Positions 25,309 through 37,355 of a DNA stretch of 64,000 bases are shown here, piece after piece (positions within the stretch are counted from its first letter, which is position 1; the number at the start of each line of letters is the position of its first letter). Under the pieces are notes generated by a model. It was given only the letters and a program-made list of their open reading frames with translations, ran no database searches and was not told the origin of the DNA. A program made the translations under genes and the position numbers. The stretch is from Glandiceps talaboti (lineage: Eukaryota; Hemichordata; Enteropneusta; Spengelidae): assembly GCF_964340395.1 (NCBI RefSeq), contig NC_135560.1:7182598-7246597 (forward strand). Reading direction: 5' to 3'.

Positions 25309-25657
25309 TTAAAGTGGCCATATGGATTAGAATTTAGTATTTATTTTGGAATTTTAATTTATAAAACAACTTTACTAGATTTTTCTACTTGAAAAAACAT
25401 GTAATAACATATCAACTCCTCATTTGCAATTCAATAAATTGCAAAACATTAAAAAATATGCAAAATGTTTGTTATTATACATACAACAACAACAACAACA
25501 ACATTTTTACACTTTTTGCATCTTTTGCAATTTATTGAGTTACAAACAAGGACTTAGTATATGTTATTTCAAATTGTTTTTTTTTCAAGTGGAAAAATCT
25601 AGTAAAGTTTTTTTATAAATTAAAATTCCAAAATAAATACTCATATGGCCACTTTAA
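25309..25657. mobile_element. Foldback MITE with TTAA ends
   Basis: The left end TTAAAGTGGCCATATGG and the right end CATATGGCCACTTTAA are exact inverted matches. The inverted match continues for over 100 bp on each side (tatttattttggaattttaa, aactttactagatttttc, gcaattcaataaattgca). The whole unit is close to one long palindrome around a centre holding (CAA)n at about 25484-25502. No open frame is present. TTAA at both ends suggests a TTAA-targeting transposase in trans. Confidence 0.85.
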
Positions 25658-26100
25658 GGTAGGATGTGCCTTGGGGATGAAATTCACTGAAAATCAAATT
25701 TCTTGAAATCTCTCTAACTTTGCCCTACGGAAGTTGGCGTCTTTCCTTTTGAAATCCATGTAATACAAGACATTTGGTACTCCATTGTCTTGTTACCAAG
25801 CAAATTGACAATCTTTAATATTCCCACAGAGTATTTTAAGCCATATTGGATTCTAAAATACACTAATTTTGACAATTGAATAATTTGACCATATTTGTCA
25901 AAAATTGGATATTTGATTCTAAAACGACTAAATTTTAATATCATTTTGACATCGATTTCAAAAATTCATACACAAATTCTTATTTGTTTTCTTAATTTTA
26001 ACTGAGAATAAGTAGAAATTTCCTTGAACAAAGTAACAGCCAAGGTTGAAATAGTTTATTTCTGAGGCACATTTCAAGTTCAAAGTGATTTATTTCTATG
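25654..26100 (+). mobile_element. TTAA-type element, copy 2
   Basis: Begins TTAAGGTAGGATGTGCCTTGGG directly at the end of the foldback MITE and follows copy 1 (11770) through 'gaaatctctctaactttgcc', 'gccatattggattctaaaa' and 'aattttaactgaga'. The right terminus is worn (gaggcacatttcaag), so the end is approximate. It shares its TTAA with the neighbouring MITE. Confidence 0.7.
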
Positions 26101-26219
26101 TCAAGTATGATGGATAATAAATACTTAAGACTTTGGATTTACATGAAAATTTAAATAAATGAGAAAAAGTCAGAATCTTAATCCTTATTGAAGTTGTAAC
26201 AAGTGATTTGTTGAAAAGT

Positions 26220-27065
26220 TGTCATAAAATATTGAACAGAATTAAAATATCTACCCAAATAATCACAAACATAGAGGTGAACATCACAATATTGAAACAT
26301 GAACCACAACAATCAGAACGATTACAAACACAATGGTAAACATCTAAACATTAAAAGCCAAGGTTTGAATCCCAGGTTCTCGTATTAGTGTTATCTTATC
26401 AGTGGAGACTAAGGTCTAGATCAGATCATTTATTTGCTCACGACAACTTTTCCTACAATCGCTGACATCAGACCGTGGATGAACAGAATCTGCTACAAAC
26501 AGGGAAAGTAAATAAATGAATTCGATTAATAACACTTGGAACAGCATGTAGGAAGTAGAGAGACTTGTATTACATTCCATCATTTGATAAGAACAGCTGT
26601 ATGGCCTCTTTACATAATAGTTCACATTCACAAACAAATTTAAAGTTCCCCTGGTAATTCATGTACATGGCAAAGCAGCCATAAAACTGTTCTTATTAAA
26701 GCATGAACTGTAATACAAGTGTCTGCTATTCCCCCATGCTGTGCTAAGTATAATTAATCTAAGTCATTAATTTACTTTCCCTGGTTGTAACAGGTTCTGT
26801 TCGTACATGGTTTCATGTCAGTGGTTGTAACGGTTTGCCAGGCAACTATTTTCAACACGTGAAATGGTTCTTGAATGAACGCGAAATCAGCATGATTGCG
26901 TACATAGCGGTAAACATCAAAACAAAAACACAAACGTTGGCATGATTACATACACCGAAGCAAACATCATATCAATAACAAACACAAAAGTCAGTATCAA
27001 ATAATCACACACACTAGTCAGCAGCCACATCATAACAAACACAGAGATCAACAGAGATCAAACTG
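26220..27065. repeat. Degenerate A/C-rich repeats with a dispersed-repeat copy
   Basis: Recurring 'ggtaaacatc', 'aaacacaa' and 'aatcacaaaca' phrases at both ends (26250-26345 and 26900-27060) suggest an old tandem family. At 26350-26470 lies a member of the 8250/18541 dispersed family, with 'ggtttgaatcccaggttc' resembling a tRNA B box, then 'gtattagtgttatcttatca' style sequence. Confidence 0.5.
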
Positions 27066-28247
27066 AAGATTGCTGCCGATTCAAAACAATTCGAGTCCTG
27101 CAAGGAAAGAACATGCAAAGCGTAACCATTTTCTGCCTGAATTAGTTACCATTTTTATACTCTCAGCGTCTGTATTATAGATGACTTGAGAGTGACAGGA
27201 ACAGACAGTCACCATCAATAATTGAGCTGAGACTTTCAATTTTTGAACAGATATTGTTAAGCTTATCTTTGCCCTGCTATCGAGAGCTGCTATCACTTAC
27301 CAAGCGCTGCATTATACATGGAAACAATTCCCAACGCTGGAGATAGCATAAAAAACTAAACTCATTAAAACAAGAAAAGATTTCACTTTCAACTAAGTTA
27401 TAAGATCGCAATCAATTTTTCATTGATATGATGTTTTGTATATAGAGTTGATGAGTAGAAGAATATCTACCTGAATTCCCCAAATCTTCTTGCACAATAT
27501 TTAGGTTCATGAATGGGTAAGGTTAGACAGGTTTCACCTTTTGTGAAATTCTAAAACCCGGGGGCATCACTTTTTTTCCAGCAAGAACGAAGAAAGGACG
27601 CCTAAACATACCTCAAGAGTTTCTTTTTTTTTTAAATATCTCTGAGATATTAATGTTTAGTTTCCATTTTGATCATCAGGAAAAAATACGAAAAAGACTC
27701 ATCTTTGACTACTTTCACACATTTCAGTAGGCTTTTTAAAGAAGTTTCCTTTTTTTACGACTCATTTCTGCCAATTCATGACTATCAAGAAAGAACGGCC
27801 CCCCTAAAAAAGTGTTTATAAAGCTGACATTTAAAACCTCAATATAATATTGACTAACATAGGTGGTTTCACTAGAGAACCGATATACTACCTAGGGTAT
27901 TGTAATTTAGTCAGTTTCCCTATGGAGCATCATCAATTGCTAGATTTGTCACGTTCAAAAAATAAACAGTGTCAATGTAAAGTTGACTGTGAATATATTA
28001 GCAATGACGCATTGACAGTCTAACAATTCACATACTTCCAACCTTTTAATATGATACATTCCTGCTTACAAAATCTAATATATGTACCAACATCAATTTC
28101 AATGTAGGTATTCAATGGTATTTTCCACTCTGTATATTTTGTATAACATGTTTTTGGACTCATTAGAATGATTCAAAAGACCCTGACAACAAACAGCTTT
28201 TGTAATAACAGGCTTTTTTATTATTTTTATTTCTAATTTTTTTTTCT

Positions 28248-28277
28248 ATTTTTTTTTTTTTTTTTTTGGGGGGGAGG
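28248..28277. repeat. Poly-T followed by G-rich tract
   Basis: About 19 T then a G-rich tract (seven G, A, four G). Confidence 0.9.
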
Positions 28278-28460
28278 GGTACATTTGTTCACACAACCTC
28301 AGCAGTTGGAAACAAAGTTTGAATATTCTATTAATTCATAAATGAACAATTTCTGACAATGACTGCATACCATTTTCAAACCCTACAGTACTGGCATTCA
28401 GAAACAATGACTGAATGAACAGTCACTGAGTCAGTCCAAGAAATCTAAATTTCTACCCAC

Positions 28461-28576
28461 CGAGTCAAAAAATTTCTTGGAAGCAAATCCCCCATTTTCA
28501 CTGACATCTTGCCAGCATTGTGAAGGGTGTACTACGGACAAGACATCAGCAAAAATTTGGGATTCTCTTCCTGACT
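28461..28576 (-). CDS. Candidate internal exon, unidentified
   Basis: Flanked by acceptor tttctactcaactcacag and donor GTGGGT. The only open frame gives 38 codons including ADVLSVVHPSQCWQDVSENG and GFASKKFFDS. Read from an acceptor two bases further in (AG at 28575-28576) it would follow the 28888-28980 candidate in phase 0 across an intron of about 310 nt. No family is recognised, and it does not match any part of SMG5 I know. Confidence 0.3.
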
Positions 28577-28887
28577 CTGTGAGTTGAGTAGAAATTTTCA
28601 TTACTACGTATGAACCCTGAGTCCATGAACAATCATTCATTCTTTAACATTTTCATATAAGGCTCCCAATCAGCTGTTTAAAATCACCAAAACAAAAACT
28701 TTTTAGTACGTTGAGAAATCAAGAGCTAAGTATAGGCAACGCCTATTCAATAGTAAAAATACTGAGAACGAAATCTGAACAACAAATGGGTCAAACATGT
28801 TTTCAAACGCTCCGTTAAAACATCACAGGGAAGTCACTTATCGGAAATGATACAATATTTGGCCGAATACATCGTCATAAATCACAC

Positions 28888-28980
28888 CTCTTTTATGGCA
28901 TCGTCCATGACGTTTGTCATTCGCAGTGTCGCAGAAGAAATAACAGCACTGGTTTGCAAGAATGGGCTGAATATGGCCTC
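28888..28980 (-). CDS. Candidate internal exon, unidentified
   Basis: 93 nt, 31 codons, between acceptor ttattcattttaag and donor GTGTGA, locally richer in GC and CpG than its surroundings. The peptide includes IFSPFLQTSAVISSATLRMT and NVMDDAIKE. It could instead be a non-coding conserved element (it contains ttttatggc and gtcataaatc, homeodomain-like sites). No family is recognised. Confidence 0.3.
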
Positions 28981-29559
28981 CTTAAAATGAATAATCATCA
29001 AACGGACCACATTTCTAACATCAGCTGTATCACATTTATACTTTAGTTATACAGCATCATCATATTTCTAAAACTATCACATCCCCTCTTTTATACACCT
29101 GTCTCCCCTCTCCTGAAATTTGGAACAGTCCTTATTATTAATTGTTCATTGGCTATAGCTATTAGTTTATCCAAGCATGCAAATGAATCCCTATGAAAGA
29201 GATACAAAGCACTGTCCAATATCCAAATATATAAGAAGCCTCCTCCCCCATTTCACTATCTTAATATTAAACTGGCAGATTACACACTGGATCATTTGTG
29301 CATTTTTTCAGCTACCCTGGATTGAGAGAAGGGAAGGTGGACAAATTGCATGTTACAATTCTTCTGTACTGGCCATTAAACGTAATAACAGAAGTCGGCA
29401 GCCTTTACCTGACTAATATGAGTTGTTAAGATGTTTATCCAATTCTCAGGGGTAGTCAAGTGTGAAATAGAACTCCTGAAACCATGAAATGCAGTCAGCC
29501 ATAGCAGCTACAAGCCTTCTCTAATTAGGCAAAGGCCTTCATACAGTCAACCTATAGAT

Positions 29560-29720
29560 GACGCTGCTCAACACAAGTGATCATTGCCTGTAACAGCTAA
29601 AGGGGGGGGGGGGGGGGGGGGAGGGGCACTGCCTGCTGTACAGAGGGCAGGTGTTCATTGCCTGGTATATATACTAATGGGGAGGGCCAGTTCCTGTTAT
29701 ATACTGTGGTGGGTGTTGCA
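29560..29720. repeat. Short G-rich tandem repeat with 20-nt poly-G
   Basis: 'attgcctgtaacagc', 'ctgcctgctgtacag' and 'attgcctggtatatat' recur, with G-rich phrases between them. G runs unbroken from 29602 to 29621. Confidence 0.7.
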
Positions 29721-29859
29721 TGCATAATACTACAATAAATTCAAAATTCTTTATATCTGAAAACCAACAGCATTCAGCAATGGAAATAATTTTCAATACC
29801 AAAATATAAATAAGACAACAACATAGAAACCTGTCTCGGCATCTTAAAATAATGGAAAC

Positions 29860-30480
29860 ATTGAAGAGTCCATCTATTATGCAAATCAGGTCATTTGCAT
29901 AATGAATGTACATTAGTCTTAAAACCCATTTACTGTGTTTGCGATAGCATAAACCTACACATAAAACTAAACATTTTGACCTGTTGTCTCCTCATACAAA
30001 TTACATTATTCCTGGAAAAATTCACTCTCAGTAGAAATTTCCAAGTCGTATCAATAACACATTATGAGCATCTGTTATATGCTGCATTAAAAATTGATAG
30101 TGACGGGGGTCGTAAAAAACCACCATCTACATTTATAGCTTTATGGCTTGAAAAAAATGAAAAGTTATTGCTCAAATAACATGCAGGACTTTTAATCTTG
30201 CATTTACGATCTTCAATTGGAAATCAAAATTAAATGCCAACTTTCATGAAAATGAAATATGGCCTTTAGTTTTATGTCAGAAAATGGGATAAAAGAGAAA
30301 ATATTGCACGCAGAAGTAATCTATTTCAATGAACTGATAAACATTAAGCAAGGAAATAACACTTGGAGGAAATCAATGCGACAAAGCCATTTCTGTTTAA
30401 TAGGTGCAAAGGAATGTAAACAGAAGGAAATGAAGGGAGTATTATATATCTTGTATTCAGAAAGGTGAAATGACAGTGTT
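29860..30480. other. Repeat-poor stretch, possible conserved non-coding DNA
   Basis: About 600 bp without simple repeats or credible genes, containing a palindromic octamer pair (29876-29903), 'tttatagctttatggc', 'gcattaaaaattgatag', 'caattggaaatcaaaatta' and 'actgataaacattaa'. The texture resembles developmental regulatory DNA; this is an impression only, with no alignment behind it. Confidence 0.2.
29876..29903. promoter_or_regulatory. Inverted pair of octamer motifs (POU-type site)
   Basis: ATTATGCAAAT and ATTTGCATAAT form a perfect 11-bp inverted repeat around CAGGTC. Each arm contains the octamer ATGCAAAT bound by Oct/POU proteins. The arrangement could place two POU factors face to face or simply form a hairpin. 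Binding is inferred. Confidence 0.45.
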
Positions 30481-31540
30481 GCTTTTATTTTTGACAGGAT
30501 TGCTAATGAGTAATTACAGTCATATTGTGTTCACCTAGAATATTTTTCTTTACACATCACCTCATCAGAAAGTAACGATTATTCCTGTCAGACTTTTATT
30601 ACAGTTAGCAAGTGTGTTGTGATGTTTGTCACAGAATTGACACAAATTCCAATTGTCAATTCTAAGTATAGCCTTTTCTTCATTTTCTGATGTTAGTTTA
30701 AAATTGTCACCTACGTCCTCTCCAGGGAAATGTCTGTTCTGTTATTTCATACAAAATCTGGGGCAAAACATTGTGGGAAATACAGAGTTTAGGAGCTTCA
30801 CTTCTTGTGATACACTGGCCAAATAATGCTGAGGTGAGTTGTGAGAACAAAATGCAGCTCGTAACATTGTTATTTTTCTATAATGTTTCACTCCAGTGTA
30901 CACATAGCCTCTTCAAGTTTGGCAATTTCCGTATGATGCAGGGTTGGTGAAAATGATTCTCGCTCTCCTAAGCATAAAGAAATTCAGCTTAAGTTAAAAC
31001 CAGCCCTGCCTTTGTTCCCCTTTATACACTGCTTTTACTTTTCAATATTTCTATTATTAAAAGGTCACAATTTCCAGTTTTGTAACTTGAGAGACGATTC
31101 AAATAAAATTTACGACTGTATGGCTATTTTTGAAAGGTTTTTAGGTTATTTTCACTATATTTCTGTCTGAACTCTATACTGTAAATTTTAGTCAATTCGG
31201 ACACAAAATTACCAAAATGATGGCAAAATATTTAGGTATATTTTCGGGCGAACTACATAAAAGTGTTGATATGTACAGCAGAATATGTAATGATGATAAT
31301 GAAAGTTCATTATTGATCCCAAGAAGTGAAATTATAAAAATGTCAGCACTATACCGAAAATGGTGAAATTTGATAGATTCTACCGGTTTTCCGAGAAAAA
31401 AACAAAATGGGCTTAGGAGCAGAAAAACCTGACACAAAAACAAACATCTGACAAATTAACACAGCTTAGGAATTGATAAAGTAGTATCAGATGACCTGAA
31501 AAAAAATGGTATAATCATACAGTTTGTAGCATAACCTTAC

Positions 31541-31637
31541 CGTGACGACGGCTAATGATGATAGAAGGGACTGTCATAGCATTTACAAAATCAATAATGT
31601 CAGAAGGTGTGTTCATCATGTTTGCACTCTCAAGGGA
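31541..31637 (-). CDS. Candidate internal exon, unidentified
   Basis: 97 nt with a strong donor (GTAAGG) and acceptor tgctaattgttgacattag. One open frame encodes ESANMMNTPSDIIDFVNAMT and VPSIIISRRH. It ends in phase 1 and so does not join directly to the phase-0 candidate at 28888. No family is recognised. Confidence 0.3.
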
Positions 31638-32629
31638 CTAATGTCAACAATTAGCAAAGTGGGACAAAAACCCGAAGTATAAATATTTTAGTTAATTTTC
31701 TCTTCACATATTAAAAGGGGTAAAAAATAATGATGGCAAACATGTTCGGCATATAGAAGGCAGTAATTATATGTGAGCTGACTGCAACATGGATACGCTT
31801 TGTTAATGTTTGAGTGTGTCAATCATTGTAACAGCAGCACAATAGTACTTGTAAACCGATAGTGTATTACCGTAGTCATTAAAAGCATATACTTGTACAA
31901 ACACATATCTTGATATAGAGTTTCGTTCCAACCATAATTAGTCATGTCTCAATATACACAATGTGCATCAATTTACAACTAATGCTAACAATACTGACAG
32001 CGGAAAATGCATTAAATTTTTTCTTGTGTCAAATATTGATATTATATTTATTTCAGAGGAAGTATACTTTTTCTCTGTACAACTCTGCTAATTGGTGTTC
32101 TTTGAAGGTTAAAACAGTCTACAAGTTGGGAGGGTCTTGAAGGTCTTCAAGTTTCTAAGTGATGACTTTGCTTATCAAAACATATACTGCTAGATTTCAA
32201 AACTGTTTAGTAGAGTCTAAACATACATCTTCACTGCTATCAGATTTAAATGTTAAAAGTGAACAGTAAACCCGACATTTTGTCATGTTTGTTGATGTTA
32301 CTAGGACGATAGCAGCACAGACCACACAAATTTAGTCTAAACTTCAGTCTCCCTGTTAGCAGTGAGATCAAAGGTAAACAATTACTAGTAATTTATAGTC
32401 AGAACAGAATACATAAAGATACCTTAAATCTGTTTCTCTTTGATTCTAGAGTTTGTGTGGGACTTGTTCAAGAACTTAACAAGTTGACTGTACTCACAAG
32501 CATTAGATATCCTCTTTAATCAAACAGAAAGGAAGAGTTTCTTGCATGGAAACGTATAGACAAATTGATATAAACTGAAGATACTTCCTTACTTATAGCA
32601 ATACCAGTGAGGTACTGATGATACTGAGA

Positions 32630-32696
32630 TATACATACATGCATACATGCATACATACATACATACATACATGCATGCATGCATGCATGCATGCAT

Positions 32697-32747
<51 letters not shown>

Positions 32748-32816
32748 CACACACATACATACATACATAGCCAGTGAGAGACAGACAGACAGACAGACAG
32801 ACAGAGAGAGACAGAT

Positions 32817-32865
<49 letters not shown>

Positions 32866-32870
32866 TGACC

Positions 32871-32903
<33 letters not shown>

Positions 32904-32930
32904 TGGGTAGGTAGACAGATGGATGGCAGA
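32630..32930. repeat. Compound tetranucleotide microsatellite
   Basis: Successive blocks of CATA, CATG, CACG, CA, CATA and then GACA, with small interruptions, over about 300 bp. The smooth passage CATA to CATG to CACG suggests stepwise point mutation followed by local expansion. All open frames here are artefacts. Confidence 0.95.
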
Positions 32931-33489
32931 GTAACACTAACAGACATGGGCGGAAAGACAGACAAACTAGGGCAAGATAGCATATTGGATATTGAATGTA
33001 TATATGTCTACTGGCAGACTTCAGTGCTTTATTTGTACTAGCTTTGAATGAAATAATTTTTTTTTAAAAGATTGCAGATGGACATTCTGGAATGTATGTG
33101 GATAGAATTAGAGCTGCCACCCTGTAGCAAAAATATTCAGCCTCAATTTAGATGGATTACTATTCAATATCTGTAACAATATAGAATCATCTCAATGCAT
33201 CTTAAGTTCCCATTACATCTACTTTCAAAGATGTTTTCCACATAAATCCTCTAGTATCATCTCATATAATTGAATATCCCATCTTAAATGTCACATGTTG
33301 TATTTGGTATTCTACTCATGTACTGTAGCACGTTACCATAGGCAGATTATTCCCCTTAAATATTCTCATTACTTGAGTATATCAAACAGAATCAACCTCT
33401 TGCCTAAAGCCTATAACACTGCTGGACTGAGACCACACCCCGTTACAAGGTGGCACATTAAGACGCAAGGTGTCGGGATATTTCTTTTC

Positions 33490-34060
33490 ATTTGTCTAGC
33501 ATGAATGTTATTTTCCTTTATAGATTACAATAAAAGGAGGAATTGATAAATAATAGCTTTGTGGATGCATATAAAAAATGCCAGATCAGTTGTATGACAC
33601 TGTCCTGGAGGGAATATCAGCGAGAGAGAAAGAGAGAGAGAGGAATAGCTATCCGTCACATTCTTACAGGTTTAACAGCTCTATTGTTTGTTTTCAGTCA
33701 GTTGTTACAGTTACAACACAGAGCTGGGAGATATCCATCACATAGGGAAGCCTAACTGACGGCAAACCAAATGTCATTGAGTTAAGAAATGAAGGCAGGT
33801 GGTAGGAGGACTTAATGGTGTATGACCGTCACACAAAACACTGCTGATATGCCGGCGTAAATGAGAAAAGAGATATACACAGGAGTATTTCATGCATGGA
33901 ATTTTTAAGCCGACAGCCTGGGGAAGCTGATGAGAAAAGATGTGAGGCGCCAACAATTGACAATGACAAAATGAGCTCAAAAAGGACTTGAAATATAATA
34001 AAAAAACCTACTGACTAGACTTGGTCATGCGTGTAAGAAAGTAACGACTGCTTGGGCTAA
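33490..34060. other. Repeat-poor stretch, no gene
   Basis: Apart from a short GA-rich patch near 33622-33645 it has ordinary composition, with no exon that I can support. Possible regulatory DNA, by texture only. Confidence 0.2.
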
Positions 34061-34440
34061 TTACGGTGGCTGGTTGTTTTCGTTGCTTTGTGATTGCTCG
34101 TCTAAGTGTGACGTGTCACCGTAGAGTGGCTGCTTATAAAGTGATAGTAACATACTACCAAGCCAAAGTGGAGTTCACCTTAAATGCACCCAAAAGGGTT
34201 ATGCACCAAAACACTCACCAAAACGAGCACTCCCTCCCCCTAAAAAAAAGATAAACAAACAACCGAATTTATCAAAACCCAAATTACAGAATAACTCTTC
34301 TAAGTGTACAGAATAGTATGACAGATGAGCTCCACTTAAAAAGGAGCGAAATCTTTGATACATTGTTGTAGTAAACAATAAACCTGTATCCAGTTAACAC
34401 ATCGGGTGAGACACAATATCTATTTTGTTATTTGTGTCTA

Positions 34441-34600
34441 AATTGCTGTACTCATATCTGATTGGTTGTTTCGGATCACATGTTCGATCAGCCATACTGA
34501 ATATGATCTAAACATTCACAGTAGACATCAAAGAAGCCAGCTGATTGGCTAGGGCATTTGCATATATAAATATTTTTTACCCAATTCGCCTCGAGAAATA
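34441..34600 (+). promoter_or_regulatory. Promoter-like block: CCAAT, octamer and TATA
   Basis: ATTGG (inverted CCAAT) occurs near 34462 and at 34544-34548. The octamer ATTTGCAT at 34556-34563 runs into TATATAAATA at 34563-34572. CCAAT, octamer, TATA in this order and spacing is the layout of H2B histone and some other RNA polymerase II promoters, predicting initiation near 34595-34600 on the plus strand. The first ATG downstream (34625) opens an 84-codon frame (to 34879) beginning MKTSLLYLRVSALNF, which I do not recognise and which contains a proline run from a poly-C tract. No histone is encoded. Confidence 0.35.
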
Positions 34601-34744
34601 AACCACATCCTACTTTGTATACTGATGAAGACATCTTTATTATACCTACGAGTGAGTGCGTTAAACTTTACGTTTCAAAGAACGCAATCATTCCGGTGCT
34701 CTGTCGTCATAATTTTGGTAAATCCTATCCTTTATGTGGCTATT

Positions 34745-34757
34745 CCCCCCCCCCCCC
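34745..34757. repeat. Poly-C run (13 nt)
   Basis: Uninterrupted C run, equivalent to poly-G on the other strand. Confidence 0.9.
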
Positions 34758-35486
34758 TCCCTCGATTACATTACACCTATTCTTCAAATATCAACCTCAT
34801 CAAGGGAAAATCTACAATTTTTATGCACACGATCACAGAAACCATTACAAATCTACCTCGTCAACGCATTTTTTCATGACAGGAATGTTTGCGGCTGATT
34901 GTTTAGCTCATATAAACTACTCTCATTGCTTTTTCAGTTCCTTTTACGGCCGACTATAAATCCCAGCCGTTAAAGTGAAACTCATTTAACATTTACACTG
35001 AAGATGCACACAAGACAAGAACGGTAAAAAGAGAGATAAGTAACGGTAATAAAAACTTGTTCTACAACAACTCCATTACTCATGCATCTTTTATACACCC
35101 CAGGGGCAACACAAAAAAAGGTGGCATTTTTATGGTCATAGTTAAGGAGCTTTGCTGACGGAAGAACAATGAACACAGACGATATCCCCTCTAATAGTGT
35201 TGTTCGTCTTTACCTGGATCAAACGAAGCCATAATGCCAGACACCTTCATTCAATTGATAAACAAACAAAAAAGAAATCAGATAGGATTTAGGCTGGGTA
35301 CACTTCTCTAGTGACAATAAGAATGACTTATGGGATTACGTGCAAGATTTACAGGTATGAATCATTGCAGGACTACAACGGGATTGGAAGAAGATAACAA
35401 TATTGTCTCAGGGAGGGAATTACTTTGTAAATCTATGAAAGGTACAGCATAATCGTGACTATGGGATCAAACAAGGCGCACCTAAA

Positions 35487-35850
35487 TTGCTTCAAGCTAT
35501 GGGTTTTTTTGATAAGCACTTTACTTTCATAGTTTTTTTTCCTTTATTTTGTTTGTGTTTTGTTTGTACTGGGTATTTTGCACTTGATTTCCATAGCATT
35601 AAGCTATATGTTTGTTATTTTTCTGTGTTTGTGATGGCCACTTTACTTCTGGACACTTTACTTTCAAAGCTGGATGTGTTTCATTGTTCTGTTGTTTTTT
35701 TCTTTGTTGTTTTTCTTTGTTTGTGATAGGCACTGTACGTCTATACCTTAAAGCGTTGTTCTTCTTCCTGGGCATTTTACTATCCAAGCTGGGACCTTTT
35801 CATTATTTTCTTTTCTGCAGGGTATTTCACTTCCACGGCCTGGGGCTGTG
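35487..35850 (+). repeat. Degenerate T-rich tandem repeat
   Basis: Phrases such as 'cactttactttcaaagctgg', 'cattttactatccaagctgg' and 'gtatttcacttccacggcctgg' recur at irregular spacing with T-rich linkers. The long open frames on both strands reflect this composition. Confidence 0.5.
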
Positions 35851-36310
35851 TCTTCCCTAGATGACAAAGTGTTCCTGGCTAGTAAAAGTTCATTTGTTTC
35901 ACTTCATTATCATGTCATTTTAAAAGTGACTAATGCAAGGGGTATTGTGACATCCTAAGTGCTAGATGAACAAAACAAAAGTGGTTAGTGTTCTCCTGAG
36001 ACTTCTTTCACAATATTAAGTAAACTTATTGCCCCTGGACCATAGCTGAGTGTTTTAATACCAATTTGCTGAGAAACTGAAGTGGCGTCACGTGTGAAGT
36101 TCACTTGTTTCATAGCGAATATTTTGAAACGAACTCAGGAGTCTGTTTCCTAGTGTAATGCAGAACATTCTGACAAACAAAATAAATACTAGCCAAAAAA
36201 GTAAATAAATTTACACTCAAGCCAAGAAGTGATATCAAGTATTCAAATAATATATGTAAAGTTCTGTTGTTATTATAAACAAAAAACATCAAGGAGAAAA
36301 CTTATAATGA

Positions 36311-36369
36311 GGGCTATAACGTTCCAAAGAATGATTACAAGAGCTATAACGTTCCAAAGAATGATTACA
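36311..36369 (+). repeat. Perfect 30-bp direct duplication
   Basis: 'gctataacgttccaaagaat' and flanks are repeated immediately, with near-identical copies at 36311-36340 and 36341-36369. It is recent, given the near identity. Confidence 0.9.
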
Positions 36370-36587
36370 TATCACCATACTTGAAAGAATTCCAATCAGT
36401 GTGCCCTCTAAGCCAATTTGACGTGCCACTGATGCATACAATTTCTAGTGACGCACCAAAATTTGGTGTTCTCCTATCTCTTACTATGTGGTGACTCACA
36501 AGAAATGCCAGTTTTTCTCACTTTGACTCACAACAACAAAATTTGGCTATCATTAATAGGTACACTGATCCCAATGTTCATACATAT

Positions 36588-37106
36588 GGTGAGAAAATAT
36601 TCACGCTGGGTGTTGACAACATGTATTGGGTGAGAATATATTACATTGTAACACTGCATCTGAACAACGTGTTCTGGGTGAGAAAAAATCAACACTTGGT
36701 CTGGACAGCATGCACTGCTTTGTGAAAATATTCAAGCTGGGGCTGGACAACATACACTGCTGTTAGAAAATATTCACGTTGGGTTGGACAATATGTATTG
36801 GGTGAGAAAATATTACCACTGGGTCTGGACAGCATGCACAGGAGGGATAAAATAGTCAAGCTCAGGATGAACAACATGTATTGCGGTGAGACAATATTCA
36901 AGATAGCTGGGTCTGGACAACATACACGTACACTGCGATGAGAAAATATTACCACTGGGTCTGGACAGCATGCACAGTGGAGAGAAAATAATGAAACCCA
37001 GGATGGACAACATGTCAACATGTACTGCGGTGAGAAAATATTCAAGCTGGGACTGGGCAACGGCCGATGTGGTGAGAAAATATTCAAGCTGGGGCTGGAC
37101 AAAAGG
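36588..37106 (+). repeat. About 42-bp minisatellite, roughly 12 copies
   Basis: The unit resembles 'gtgagaaaatattcaagctg' then 'gggctggacaacatgtactg', with variants. Unit length near 42 keeps a minus-strand frame open for 137 codons (36689-37102), which is a repeat artefact. Less regular relatives extend upstream to about 36480. Confidence 0.85.
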
Positions 37107-37355
37107 AATTAATAATAGTCTAGCCAACAACCTGCTGTTACTTCTTGACATGGTCTGTGGCTTTTACATTGTAGGGATATAATAGTGGTTCTACCTGACT
37201 GCCTGTCCAGCTGTCAGCCTCGATTATTTAGCAACACTGTGACTCACTGTACTTGTGCTTGGTTGCTAATGCATTCCTGTTTCTCTTTTATTACTAATAT
37301 TTTCCCAATTATTCATTCCATTAATAAAAGTAATATGTTGACAGACAGAACCAGC

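Noticed and set aside
30740-30835. Plus-strand exon ending at a GTGAGT donor near 30831
   Set aside because: The frames leading to the donor are closed or too short, and no acceptor fits.
32516-32983. 155-codon cysteine/leucine/serine-rich frame
   Set aside because: It is a direct translation of tetranucleotide microsatellites.
36689-37102. 137-codon minus-strand open frame
   Set aside because: It follows the 42-bp minisatellite, whose unit is a multiple of three; the translation is a repeat artefact.
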